64,000 nucleotides of DNA, taken from positions 62,001 to 126,000 of the forward strand of contig JAGTXO010000064.1 in NCBI GenBank assembly GCA_019448385.1, read 5' to 3'. Each line of letters begins with the position of its first letter. Positions within the stretch are counted from its first letter, which is position 1. This DNA is from Diacronema lutheri. Its lineage: Eukaryota > Haptophyta > Pavlovophyceae > Pavlovales > Pavlovaceae. The position numbers and the translations under genes were made by a program. Shown here in pieces: positions 10,765-21,229 of the stretch. Under the pieces are notes generated by a model, which was not told the DNA's origin, did not search any database, and worked only from the letters and a program-made list of their open reading frames with translations.

Positions 10765-11685
10765 ATGGCTCCAAGCGCGGAGGCGGTGTACCTCAAGGCG
10801 CAGGCGTACGCCGAGGGCAAGGGCGTGCCGCGCGACGTGGTTGAGGCCGCGCGCCTGTACCGCTGCGCCGCGACCCAAGGCCACATGCGCGCGCTGTACG
10901 ATCTGGGCAAGTGCTACGTGACAGGGACCGGCGTGCCGCAGGATTGGCCACAGGCGTTGCATTTCTTGCGCCTCGCCGCGGGCAAGGGCCACGCGGGCGC
11001 GCTGTTCGCGCTGGGCCTGTGCTACCAGAACGGCGAGGGCGTGTCGCGGGACCAGGCCGAGGCCGTGCGCTTCTTCACGATCGCCTCCGACTTGAAATTC
11101 GCTGTGGCGCAGCACCAGCTCGCGCTCTACTACGACAAGGGGATCGTCGTGCCGCGGGACGCGGCGAAGGCAGCGCAGCTGTACACCCTCGCTGCCGACT
11201 GCGGCTATTTGCACGCGCAGTTCTCCCTCGCCGTCTGCTTCGAGGAGGGCAACGGCGTGGTGACGAACACGACCAAGGCGGAGCACTACTACCGCCTCGC
11301 CGTCGGCAACGGGCACGCGCTCGCGAGCTTCGGACTCGGCAAGCTGCTGCTCGACACGGCCGAGGGCGACGCGACGCGCGAGCGCGAGGGCGCGCTCAGC
11401 ATCGCGCGCGCCGCCTCGCAGATGGGCGCGGAGGGCGAGCGGATGGCTTGCGCAACGCTCATGTTTCACATGGACAAGCGCGGGGTCGCGCACGCATGCT
11501 GCGTTGGCTGCTGCAAGACCAAGCAGCTCAAGACGTGCGGCAAGTGCCGCGTCGCCAAGTTTTGCGGGGCCGAGTGCATGCAGCGCATGTGGCCCATGCA
11601 CAAGGCGAGCTGCCGAAAGTTTGCCAAGGAGGCTGCCGCTGCTGCTGCATGTGGTGCGCCCGCGGCGGCGCCGTCGCGCACGTGA
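10765..11685 (+). CDS. Sel1-repeat protein with C-terminal MYND zinc finger
   Basis: Intronless, 306 aa. Residues about 7-230 are six or so Sel1-like (TPR-type) helical repeats, each marked by AxxLYxxAAxxGHxxA followed by LGxCYxxGxGVxxD. They form a protein-binding solenoid. Residues about 240-280 form a MYND finger, with paired cysteines in CCVGCC, CGKC and FCGAEC and the terminal H-x-x-x-C in MHKASC, all present. MYND fingers bind Pro-rich partner peptides. Sel1-MYND proteins are common in protists and large algal viruses, usually as adaptors. Lysine and phenylalanine use is higher than in the Ala/Arg-rich neighbours. The ATG at 10765 opens directly into the first repeat. A very short Ala-rich tail ends the protein. 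Confidence 0.9.
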   Translation: MAPSAEAVYLKAQAYAEGKGVPRDVVEAARLYRCAATQGHMRALYDLGKCYVTGTGVPQDWPQALHFLRLAAGKGHAGALFALGLCYQNGEGVSRDQAEAVRFFTIASDLKFAVAQHQLALYYDKGIVVPRDAAKAAQLYTLAADCGYLHAQFSLAVCFEEGNGVVTNTTKAEHYYRLAVGNGHALASFGLGKLLLDTAEGDATREREGALSIARAASQMGAEGERMACATLMFHMDKRGVAHACCVGCCKTKQLKTCGKCRVAKFCGAECMQRMWPMHKASCRKFAKEAAAAAACGAPAAAPSRT

Positions 11686-12104
11686 CGGGCGTGAGCGTCG
11701 GTCGCACGCGTCTGTAATCATACAGATGGACTAGGGGCTTCCTCGTGCGCTCACCTCTCCCGTGCGCGCACCATGTTCGACGTTGCGTATCGTAACGTGT
11801 GTCTTACATATGAGCGCCGTTAGTATCTGTTGACCCGTCGGAAAGCGTCGTTAGTATATCTTATGATCCCCTCTGATTCCCCCCCCATTGGCCCTTACCC
11901 CCTGCTCACCTTTTCGCTGCTCGCGCCAGCGCTCTACGCGCGCAGCAGGCACGCGTTTCTGAGCGCCCCTCATCGCCACCACCGCGTTCACGGAGGACGC
12001 CAAGAGCCGTCCGCCACACATTGCCCACCTCCCAACTCTCTCAGTTGCCAGACCCATCTCTCCAAATCTCGTTTGATCGAGTGAGTTGAGCTCAGCTTCC
12101 TCTC
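11686..12104. other. Intergenic with the short repeat copy C
   Basis: A relatively AT-rich, pyrimidine-rich stretch. 11827-11859 repeats the end of the 105-bp element (CTGTTGACCCGTCGGAAAGC). Small hairpin ATCATACAGAT-type sequence follows the MYND stop. No gene is supported. Confidence 0.5.
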
Positions 12105-12210
12105 GGTGGCTAGGCGCGAGTGGGCCTTTGGGCCTGCTCCGCCTGGCGCCTCGCTGCGCACTTCCTGACCCCATCTGTTGACCCGTCGGAAAGCGTCCTT
12201 AGTCTATATA
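12105..12210 (+). repeat. 105-bp dispersed repeat, copy B
   Basis: Nearly identical to 91-194 over its whole length, with a few substitutions (for example AGTCTATATA against AGTATATA at the end). Same orientation as copy A, 12 kb apart. Confidence 0.85.
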
Positions 12211-12849
12211 GGGCGCGGTCCGGGCTGGTCCGGCCAGTGTAAGGCTGAGAGTACGACCCGGGTCGTACAATCAAGGGTTAAAAGCCAGCCAATGAGCGCT
12301 CGAGGGGTCGGGGCGAGGCTTATGACGAGCCTAGGACCGAGACACCCTCCTGACCGGCCGATTTGGAGTAGAATTCGGGGTCGAGCGGGCGCGGCGGACG
12401 GAGGGCCCGAGCCGGGCCGACGGAGGGTCCGACCCCGGAATGCGGGCGACCGGAAGGGCTTGGGTGATTTACGCCTAGTAGAATAGAATGGCGGATTCCG
12501 GGGGGGCTCGCAACTGGCATCGCGCAAGCTGAGGCCCCCTGACTGACCGGACCGCGCCGAGTGCGCGTGCACCCCGTGGAGGGCGCGGCCAGTCGGACAC
12601 TCTTCGCGACTGAGCTCGCCGCGGCATACCGTGCGCTGCGCCGGCGCGCTACTTGCCGTTGGCCGAGCTGCGGGTGTTGCGCACCGCCGTGTTGCGCAGC
12701 CAGCGGCTGGATGCGCCGGTGGCCGGAACCTTGGCGCGCTTTGGCTAAGCGACCTCGGCCTGCACAGACTCGAACGCGTGCGTAAACTCGAGGCGTTGCA
12801 GGTGGCGAGCACGTGAGTTCGCGTAGGAGGTCTTGTACTCGGTGGCCTG
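12211..12849. other. Intergenic, unassigned
   Basis: Mixed-composition sequence with no convincing coding signal on either strand. 12480-12510 is locally AT-richer. It probably includes decayed 3' parts of the minus-strand remnant to the right. Confidence 0.3.
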
Positions 12850-12922
12850 ACTGTCGACCGACGAGAGCTTGGGCGAGTTCGGCGGCACGTTGGCTCACTT
12901 GGGCTCGGTGCGCGGCTCTGCC

Positions 12923-12955
<33 letters not shown>

Positions 12956-13788
12956 CTTCGGACTCGCTGCCCGGCTCTGCCTGTGCGGGCGCGATGCACT
13001 CGGACTCGATGCCCGGCTCTGCCTTCGTGGGCGCGGTCGCGGGCACGGGCGCGCCCTCGACCCCGTCGCGGTTGAAGACATCGAACTCGACGCACACGCC
13101 GTGGTCCTTGAAGTCGGTGGCCTCGCTGTCGTTCGCGTAAGCCTCGGGCGAACTCGCAACGAGCGACGACATCTCGGCGTGGAGCCAGCACATCTCATGC
13201 TGCACCGCGTGTTCAGGTTCTCGAGCGCTCCGTTGAAAGAGTCACTCTCACCGAGGCGCTCGCTGCACCACACCAGATAGCCATCGAGCTTGTGAGCGTG
13301 CTCGTGCGCCCGTGCGAGGTCCTTGGAGAGCGCGTCGGCGCGCGCGCACATGCCGTCGCATGACTTGGCCGGTGTCATGCTGTGCTTCCAAGGCCTGGTG
13401 CTCGGCGTTGAGCGTGTCGTGATCCTCGCGAACGAGCTGCAACCAGCTGCAGCAGCCGCGCGACGCCGCTGTCGCCGACGATGCGCTGGAGCATGTGGCC
13501 CATGAGGTGTGCGCGGCACGTGGCGAGCGCCACATTTTTGCGCAGCAGCGCGAGGATCCGGGCGCCGCGGACGAGCCGGCCCATGCACTTGAGCGCGTAG
13601 ATTCGGCCGCACATGCACGCGCCGACGACCGAGTCGGCGGGCCCGCCGTCGAGCCAAAAGTTGGCCTCGGCCGCATCGCGGCGGCGGGCGACGCGCTGAA
13701 GGATGCGCACGCGGTAGTGCCGGTCGACGAGCAGCTCGTCGCCGAAGATCTCGTCGGGCAGCAGCACGGAGACGTTCTGGGGGTACAT
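12850..13788 (-). pseudogene. Frameshifted remnant of an unidentified protein gene
   Basis: Protein-like composition (Lys, Asn, Cys, Trp, Met) is seen on the minus strand but moves between frames. From an ATG at 13788 it reads MYPQNVSVLLPDEIFGDELL and continues through CMCGRIYALKCMGRL to a LLQLV near 13450. The sense then continues in a second frame (REDHDTLNAEHQALEAQHD), in a third from about 13370 (ARADALSKDLARAHEHAHKL) and in another from about 13210 (EMCWLHAEMSSLVASS through VEFDVFNRDG). The frame changes have no splice-like boundaries, so inactivation or sequence errors are likely. The LPDEIFGDEL start faintly resembles an F-box and the middle looks coiled-coil. The family is not identified. 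Confidence 0.5.
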
Positions 13789-14210
13789 GCTGTGCGAGCG
13801 TGCACGCGACGAGATCTCGTCGGGCGTGCCGTCCGTTCGTTCAGAGCAGAGCGCGTCGGACCGGCAGACAGACGATGCAGCGCGCGAAGGCACCTGCGGC
13901 GCGCGGCGTGGCCTCGCGTGCCGTCACGAAGCCGCCTGCGCGCACTGCGGAGGCGGCGAGCGCGACGAGGGCGGGCGCGGACGAGGTGCTGAGCGGCGTC
14001 ACGTACGCGCCCTCGCTCGCCGAGCTCGACGCCGCGGCGCTGACGATGCGCGCGGCGTACCACACCGACCGCCCCTGAGACGATGCGCGGCGCCCGCGGA
14101 GGACTGGTCCGTTGGCGCGCAAACCGTGGGCGAAAGGGCGCGAAGCCAACGGCCGTCCGCGCACGTTCAAACGCGCGCATACGGGTGGCATCCTCCCACC
14201 TTCGGCGCCG
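13789..14210. other. Intergenic between remnant and palindrome
   Basis: Possibly an upstream part of the remnant (minus frame with RPLASRPFAHGLRANG), but no clear start or splice sites. It ends at the palindrome arm near 14204. Confidence 0.3.
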
Positions 14211-14515
14211 CTTTCTAAAAGGGTGTAGGGTGTAGGGTGTAGGATGCAAAACAAGCCCTCCCCACATTTGGGCCCGACGTCATTCCTTCTTCGAAGCCGT
14301 GACGTTACTCACATACGAGTACCTTTACTTAGTGTAGGATGTATCTATTCTCTAGGTATTTGCATAGTGTAGGGTGTAGGATAAGTACGGTTATGAAAGT
14401 CCCATAGGGGGGAGAAGGAATGACGCTGTGACGAAAGAAGGAATGACGTCGGGCCCAAATGTGGGGAGGGCTTGTTTTGCATCCTACACCCTACACCCTA
14501 CACCCTTTTAGAAAG
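14211..14515 (+). mobile_element. 305-bp MITE-like element, copy 1
   Basis: It has about 80-bp terminal inverted repeats that begin CTTTCTAAAAGGGTGTAGGG and carry (GGGTGTA)3, then GCAAAACAAGCCCTCCCCAC and GACGTCATTCCTTCTT. The AT-rich core (14290-14420) is non-coding. Copy 2 (14763-15067) is its reverse complement. It is non-autonomous; the transposase family is unknown. Confidence 0.85.
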
Positions 14516-14762
14516 CGGCGGCGCCTCGGAGCATGGCGGCTCGACAGCATGGCGCCTCGACAGCATGGCGTCGTCCAGCGTGGCGTCCAGGATGGCGACT
14601 GCGCCCGGGCCGTGACGCCGCGACGTCGTTCGGCTGCGTCACGGAGGAGCGCCATCCGTGCGCCACGGAGGAGCGGCAGGACCACGACGCGGCGTGACGC
14701 TGGACGACGCCATGCTGTATAGGCGCCATGCTGTCGAGCCGCCATGCTCTGAGGCGCCGCCG
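14516..14762. repeat. Spacer of the palindrome, itself with inverted ends
   Basis: The 247-bp spacer begins CGGCGGCGCCTCGGAGCATG and ends with its near reverse complement. About 65 bp at each side pair (CAGCATGGCG units). CACGGAGGAGCG is directly repeated at the centre. The 305-bp elements therefore sit on the two arms of a larger foldback centred near 14639. Confidence 0.75.
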
Positions 14763-15067
14763 CTTTTCAAAAGGGTGTAGGGTGTAGGGTGTAGGATGCA
14801 AAACAAGCCCTCCCCACATCTGGGCCCGACGTCATTCCTTCTTTCGTCACAGCGTCATTCCTTCTCCCCCCTATGGGACTTTCATAACCGTACTTATCCT
14901 ACACCCTACACTATGCAAATACCTAGAGAATAGATACATCCTACACTAAGTAAAGGTACTCGTATGTGAGTAACGTCACGGCTTCGAAGAAGGAATGACG
15001 TCGGGCCCAAATGTGGGGAGGGCTTGTTTTGCATCCTACACCCTACACCCTACACCCTTTTAGAAAG
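14763..15067 (-). mobile_element. 305-bp MITE-like element, copy 2 (inverted)
   Basis: Same length as copy 1 and almost identical to its reverse complement, including the asymmetric core. Its left end reads CTTTTCAAAAGGG instead of CTTTCTAAAAGGG. Together with copy 1 and the spacer it makes an 857-bp near-perfect palindrome. Confidence 0.85.
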
Positions 15068-15171
15068 CGGCGGCGCCTCAGAGCATGGCGCCCGCCCGCT
15101 CGAGCCGGACCTCCGCGCAGCCGGACTCGCCCCGCCCCGGGCTGCTCTGGCTGGGCGACGTCGTGCGCGCC

Positions 15172-15657
15172 TCAGAACGCCGCGCTCGCCACGCGCACGT
15201 AGCCCTCGTCCGGGTCCGGCTCGGGCGCCGCGTCGCGCACCGAGCGCGACGCGGCCTCGACGCCCGGCGTTTCGGCACGCGAGGCGACGGATGCCTCGTC
15301 CGGCCGGCCCCACGGCAGCTGCAGCTCGAGCTGGCGCTGGATGATGCGCGGCGTCGCCACGCGCCCGTGCTGCACCTCGCGACGTCGCGCGCGCACGTAG
15401 AGCACGATCGCCACCGAGCCGCTGAGGCCCATCATCGCGCCGAGCAGCACCGAGATTGTGGTCTCATTGTCTGCTTGGGCGCGAACGGAAAACGCGCGAA
15501 GGGTGGCGACGAAGATCGTTGGGTTGGGTTGGGCCACCGGCTCCCGAGGATTGCTTGTGGCGCTCGACTGACCGTTGGCCCAGCTTTTTTTTTTCTCGAA
15601 CCTACTGTGGAGCCGCCTGCAGCGTGATCTCCCGCGCACAACGACCATGGCCGCCAT
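15172..15657 (-). CDS. Possible small single-pass membrane protein
   Basis: An open frame of 161 aa on the minus strand. The right part, from about 15485 down to the stop, looks coding: a membrane helix ETTISVLLGAMMGLSGSVAI, a basic stop-transfer RARRREVQ, then an acidic tail ending GYVRVASAAF. The N-terminal 50 residues are less protein-like, and the ATG at 15657 overlaps the start of the plus-strand helicase, so the true 5' exon is uncertain. No family is recognised. Confidence 0.35.
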   Translation of the reverse strand: MAAMVVVRGRSRCRRLHSRFEKKKSWANGQSSATSNPREPVAQPNPTIFVATLRAFSVRAQADNETTISVLLGAMMGLSGSVAIVLYVRARRREVQHGRVATPRIIQRQLELQLPWGRPDEASVASRAETPGVEAASRSVRDAAPEPDPDEGYVRVASAAF

Positions 15658-18110
15658 CGACCTGCGCGCCTTCGACGCGGCGCTCGCCAACTGCGAGATC
15701 GTGAGCACGCGGCCGGTCAAGCCGAGCGAGCAGGCGCGCACGGTCGACAAGCTGAGCTACGGGCCGTCGCGCCGCGCGCTCGCCTTCGTCTCGCCGCCCT
15801 GCGTCGTCGACTGGCCCGAGCTCACGGGCGACGGCAACTTTGGCACCATGTACGGGCCGACGGACGTCGACAAGGCGGCGTACACGGCCGGCGTGACCGA
15901 CAAGGAGCTGCCGATTGAAGGCGCGCCGCTCGCGCAGATGGACGCCTACTTTGGCGCCCTGCGCGCCATCGACGATCAGCGCGTCGAGACGGTGCACGCG
16001 CGCCAGAAGGAGCTGCTCAACACGCGCGGCCTCTCGAAGGAGGAGGTGCGCGGCAAGCTCTCGCCCGCCGTCAAGCCCAAGTACGAGGACGACACGCTCG
16101 CGCACACGCGGCTGAACATGTCGACGCGCACGTTCACGTGGGCGGGCTCCGAGCGCGTCGTGCCGCTCGTCGACGCGCGGCGCGAACCGGTCGACGAGAT
16201 CCGGCACGAGGACGTCTGCGCCATCGCCACGCAGCTCGACCGCGTCTACACGGGGCTCACGGGCTCGATGTTTGGCACCAAGTGGAACGTGTGCGGGGTC
16301 ATGCTCCTGAAGCGCGCCGAGCAGCGGCCGCAGCCCGGCTCGGACGCCTTCGCCTCGTACGGCGTGCCCGCCTGGGCCGACACGTTCGACTCCACGGGGC
16401 TGTACGTGCCCGACGAGCGCGAGCGCGCGGCGGCGCTCGCGGCGGTGGCCGGTCTGCGCACGGCGCGCGCGCCGGCCGGGCCGGGCGGGCGCGAGCTCGC
16501 GCGCGCGCAGGGCTACCATCGCGCCGAGCGGGCTGCGAGCGCGGCGGCGGCGCGCGCGGCGATGGCCGAGGGCGGCCAGCAGTGCGCGCTCCACGGCGCG
16601 GTCGTCAAATCGGCGCTGCGCGGCGTGGGCAACCGGCTGCATCTTTGCGACGCGCCGGGCGGAACGGGCAAGACGTTCGTCGAGCGCGCCATTATCGCCG
16701 CCGTGCGCGCGGATGGGCACGCGGTCGTCGTGGGCGCGTCCTCGGGCGTCGCCGCCACGCTGCTGCCCGACGGCCGCACCTTCCACTCGACCTTCAAGGT
16801 GCCCGGCGGTGCCGACTCCGACGGGCAAGCCGTTCAATGGCGTGCCGCGCTCCGAGCGCGGGCGCTCCCTGGCCGCCGCGGCGGCTGGTCGTGTGGGACG
16901 AGGCGCCGATGCAGACGCGGTGCCACCTCGACTCGCCTGATCGGTGTTTGCGCGACGTGACGGGCGTCGACGAGCGCTTCGGCGGCGAGACGCTGCTGCT
17001 CGCCGGCGACTTTCGCCAGTGCTTGCCGGTGGTGCGGCGCGGCTCGCGCGCGCAGATCGTGCGCTCCTGCCTCAAGTACTCGGCGCCGTGGCAGCACGAT
17101 CGGCAGCACGCCTTGGTCGAGAACGTTCGCGCCTCGAGCGCGGCGCGCGACACGGGCGACGCGCTCGGCGCGGGCGAGTGGGCGGAGCTGCTGCGCAGCC
17201 CCGGCGACGGCGCCGTTCCCGCGGCGGTGCCGGCGGCCGGGGCCATGCCCGGCGCATTCCCGCTCGATCCCGTGCAGCTGCCCGAGGCCGTCGGCGGCGT
17301 CCCCATCCGCGTGGGCTCGGCCTACCCGACGGAGCTCGTGACGACTTTGTCCACGGCGCGACGTGTTGGACCGACGACGGCTCGCTGTGCGACCGCGCGG
17401 TGCTCTGCGCCAAGCAGACGGACGTGGCGCGGATCAACTGGCTGGCGATCGGCCGCTTCCCGGGCGCGGCGGCGAGGTGCGCGTCGGCGGACGAGCTGGC
17501 GCGACGACATGGCGGGCAAGCAGATTGCGCTGGCGTCGGTCGAATTCCTCGACTCGCTCGAGCACGCGCAGATGCCGCACCGCGTCCTCGACCTGAAGCC
17601 CGGGATGGTGGTGATGCTGCCGCGCAACCTCTCGCCCGGCGAGGGGCTGTGCGGCGGCACGCGGCTGATCGTGCGCGGCATGCGCGCCGGCGGCCGGCTG
17701 CTCGAGTGCGCACGCCCCGGCGCGGCCGCCGGGCGCGACAGCACCGTGCTCGTCGCGCGTGTCGACCACCACTCGCCCGACGACGGCACGTTCGCGCTTG
17801 TGCGGATGCGCCGCCAGTTCCCCGGTGCGGCCGGCGTAACGAGGCGCAGGGGCAAGCGCTCGGGTGCGCGGGCGTGTGGCTCGCCGAGCCGTGCTTCACG
17901 CACGGCCAGCTCCACGTGGCCGCTTCGCGCGTCGGGCACACGTCGCGCGTCCGCTTTGCGCTCGGCCCGAACCTCGTGACGCGCAGCGTCGTCTTCAAAG
18001 AGGTGCTCCGCGCGGTCAGCGGTGGCGAGGCGGCGGCGGCGGCGCTCGCCGCGGCCGCCGTCGCCGCCGCGCGCGAATGCGCGGCGGCGGCGCGCGGTGG
18101 CGGCGGGCGC
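15647..18110 (+). pseudogene. PIF1/Helitron-type helicase, frameshifted
   Basis: The N-terminal about 330 aa are an unrecognised domain (IDLRAFDAALANCEIV, FGTKWNVCGVMLLKR) that could be a nucleic-acid-binding module. A superfamily 1B helicase follows: Walker A in APGGTGKTF (about 16665), motif Ia SSGVAATLLPDGRTFHSTFK, motif II VVWDEAPM (about 16890), LLLAGDFRQCLPVV (about 16995), the RNLSPGEGLCGGTRLIV block (about 17620) and the late HGQLHVAASRV motif (about 17905). This order matches PIF1 helicases of Helitrons and giant viruses. The reading frame changes near 16830, 17340, 17500 and 17840 with no consistent splice sites, so the gene is broken or the sequence has indels. No HUH Rep nuclease is visible nearby, so it cannot be called a complete Helitron. 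The Lys and catalytic Asp-Glu residues are intact. Confidence 0.72.
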
Positions 18111-19551
18111 GGACGGCGCGCGCGGCGCCGGCGGCGGGCGGCGCGCTGGCGGCGGGCGCGCCGCCGGCGCGCGGTGCTGGCCAGCACCCGCCGGCGCGAC
18201 GCCCGCCGCGCCGCTCGCGCCGACGCGCAGCCGTCGGGTGCTCGCCAGCACCGCGCGCCGCGCGACCGGCCCGCGTACCTGCGCGCCCTTCTAGGGCGCG
18301 CAGGGCGGCGCCAATGCGGCCGGCGCGCAGGGGCCTCACGCTGGCGCGCTGCCCGCCGCCGCGTGGGTCGCCGCTGCGCGCGTGCCGTCGGCGCTGCCGC
18401 CGCCCGGCGTCGCGCTCGCGCCGCAGCCGCAGCCGCCGCCGCCGCCGTCGCCGCCGCCTGCCGCCTGCCGGCAAGCTGGGCAAGTGCGCAGCGGCGGCGA
18501 CGGCGGTGCGCGACCCGGCGAGCAGGCGGCGCGCCGCCGAGCCGGGGGCGGGCTCCGTGGGCGACGAGGCTCGCCCGCCACTCGCACTACTCGCGCGCCA
18601 AGTGCGCACAACGCGCCCCCCCCCCCCCCCCCCCCACCCCACCCCCCGATGAATTTAATGCTCATACCATGGCGTCGCGCCACGGCAGTACGCCCGTGGC
18701 CCCGGCGGCCAGCCTCGCGCCGCTACGCCGTGTCGTCGCGGCCGGCGCACACAGCGAACTGTGTTTCCGCGGCACATGCCCGGCTGCTCGCGCGCTGCAA
18801 GCTTGCCGAACTGCTCGCGCTGGAATGGCGCGTTGCGGGCGTGCCCGCGCACCGCGCGTGTGCCATGCGCGTTCCGGGAGCGCCGCGCCGCGCGCCAAAG
18901 CGGCGCGCGGCGGACGTGCGGCCTCGGGCCGAAGAGGGGCCGGCGCGACCGGCCGCGAGGCGGGCGCAGACGCTCGGCGTGCCGGTCGATGCGTCGTCCA
19001 AATCCGCGTCGGGCGGATGCGCGCCTGGGCCGGCGCTGCGTGCAGTCGGCGGGGCCCGGCCACGCGCTCGGGCGTAACGTTCGCGCCTGTTCGGCCGAGG
19101 CGCACTCGCCGTCCCCTCGCGCCGGCAACGTGCGTGCGGGCCAGCACGCAGGCAGCGTACGATGCCACGGCAGCGGCGAGCGCGTCCCCGCCGGTGTGCC
19201 GCTCGGCGCCCCGTCACGCGCAACGTGCGCGCCGCCCGCTGCATGCGCACGCATACGCGCGCTGGCAGCGTGCGCAAAATTGCCCGGGCAAGATCGTCCC
19301 GCGCTCGCGCCGCCGACGCATCATTCCATGTGTCCGTTTCGGCATCTGCCACCATCCACCAGCCCTCGAAAGCCGGCTTGCGCGTGGGCGCCCGTCCGGT
19401 GCGAGAAGCGGCTCGCGTCCTCGCGCGGGGCGCCTCCGCGCCAGGCGCCCGGCGCGCGCTCGTCTTGCCGCGCCACCACGCTGATCTGCGCCCAACCCTC
19501 GCTCGCCAATTCCCCCGTCGTCCCTGCTGCGCAGCCCGCAACAGCGCGCGC
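18111..19551. other. Ala/Arg low-complexity and unassigned sequence
   Basis: Downstream of the helicase both strands stay open because of base composition. GCG-rich low-complexity runs to 18600, then a poly-C run (about 18609-18640) and a short AT island at 18650. A minus-strand stretch near 19330-19400 (WWMVADAETDTWND) is mildly protein-like, but no gene structure could be built. Confidence 0.35.
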
Positions 19552-20975
19552 ATGGCGCGTGCACGGCGCGGCGCCTTGAGCAAGTTTTACGTCGTCGGTC
19601 GGCAGCCTGTGGAAGACGCGTTTGACGGCCCGATGTGGCCGGTGAGAGTGCCCGGCGTGCCGCGTGGTGAGCGCCTGCACGGCTTGCCGGGCTCGGCGCG
19701 CGCCCAGCCAGCCTCCCTCCATCCCGCCGCAAACCGTGCGTGCGCACCCCGCACACCCGGCGCTGCGCGGCGCGGCGCAGGCGCGAAAAACGAGGGCAGC
19801 GCGTGCTACACGACCGTCCTTATGCAATCGCTCTTCGCCCTGAACATGCTCCGTGCGATGCTTCGCTCCGCTTCGCGCCGTGCCAACAGCGTCGAGAGGG
19901 CGCGTTTTCGGGACTTTGGCACGCTGATCGAGGACACCAGGGCGCCGACACGGCTGTGTCTTGTGTCCGTCATCGACGTCATCTCGGGCCGTGGCGCGCG
20001 ACGGACGCCGCAGGATGCCGCTGAGTTCTTCCGGTTGCTGCTCGGCCGAGTGCCCGGGCTCGCTGCGGCCTTTGAAGCCGACACACGCGTCGGGCCAGTG
20101 CTCGAGCAGATCGCCGTGCCTTCAGAGGCCGGCGAGGGCATCGCCGTACTCGTCAGCGTCGGCGGCGATGCGGCGCGCGCGCTTGCACACGCTCTGGGGG
20201 GCGCCGCTGGGCCGCCGCGGGATCGCCACACGAACGCGGGCCACTCGGGCGTGCTCACGCCAGCCAGCATTGCTGTCGAGGCGCCGCGCACGACGCGCGG
20301 CAATGGCTCGCAGTGCAAGAACAACCGCGCGCTCGTGTGCGCGCCGCGGCTGCTGCTCGGCGGGCGCGACCACCTCCCCGTCGCCGGCGTGGTGCACGTG
20401 GGCGAGGGGCCGATGAGCGGGCACCTTGTCGCCATCGTGCTCCGCAACGAGGCTTGGTTTCCGTGCGACGACTACAACGTGCGGCGGCGCGCACGGTCGC
20501 TCGGTGCCGCGACCGGCGGTCGAGCGCAGCCGCGACCGCCCCGTCCTCCCGCGCGGCACGCGCGCGTGGCCTGAAAGCTCGCGCGCGCGCCTGCCGCACG
20601 CACGCGCGTTGCCCGCGCAGATCTACAACGTGCCTGAGTCCGACGCGCTGGCGTGGGCAAGTGGTGCGAGCATGCTCGTTCACAGCCGGCTCGACGTGGA
20701 GCCGTTGGACCCGGCGCTGGGCTCAGCGTCACCGCCGTCGGCCGCATCGCCTGCGTGGCCGAGCTCGGAGCCCGACGCGCCGACCTTGCCGGCAGCCTGG
20801 CCGCGGGTGCGGCAGATGGCAGCGGTGCCAACAGATGCGACGATCGGCATCGCGGAGACGGCTGCAGACATCTCTACGGCGGCGATCGGCCCAGCTGCGT
20901 GCGAGGCCCGCCAAGTTGTCTCCGTGACGCGCGCATTGCCAACAGCGGTGAGTGCGTCCTCGTCTCCGGCGGCCG

Positions 20976-21014
<39 letters not shown>

Positions 21015-21229
21015 ACACACACACAACTCTCCCTACCTTCTTCCTCCTTTCGCACCTCGCACGCGCACGCCGTCCGCTGTCCGCTGTCCGCGGCCCAAAT
21101 TGCCTTGCGGAAGCCGAGCAGGCAGAGCCCTGCTTGGATGGCTCCAGCGCGCATCTTGTGGATGGCGACGCTGTGGGCGAGCACGGACGCTCAAATGTGA
21201 CCAGTGGCGCGCACGTGCACGTGCGCTAA
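19552..21229 (+). CDS. USP-type (peptidase C19) deubiquitinase, divergent
   Basis: Three exons: 19552-20478, 20621-20947 (donor GTGAGT), 21122-21229; phase 0 throughout, about 453 aa. The Cys box is GSACYTTVLMQSLF (Cys about residue 85), matching GNTCYxNSxLQxLF with the GNT replaced. TPQDAAEFFRLLL is the QQDAHEF-like helix. The His box is HVGEGPMSGHLVAIVLRNEA (His about 291), followed by WFPCDDYN (Asp about 307), and exon 2 starts with VPESDALAWASGASMLV, the usual end of the fold. So Cys, His and Asp are in the correct order and spacing for a compact USP that removes ubiquitin. The Ala-rich first 80 residues are uncertain and may hide an intron. It lies between two mobile-element-like blocks and could be element cargo or host. 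Confidence 0.68.
20981..21013. repeat. Poly-C tract in the USP intron
   Basis: About 33 C followed by CACACACA, within the intron between 20947 and 21122. Confidence 0.8.

Noticed and set aside
10471-11721. 416-aa minus-strand frame over the MYND gene
   Set aside because: Antisense of the clear Sel1/MYND coding sequence.
14216-14241. Internal telomere repeat
   Set aside because: GGGTGTA occurs only three times at each element end as part of the MITE terminal repeat; it is not a telomeric tract.
15647-18110. Complete Helitron
   Set aside because: Only the helicase part is seen. No HUH Rep domain, and no TC...CTRR ends were identified.
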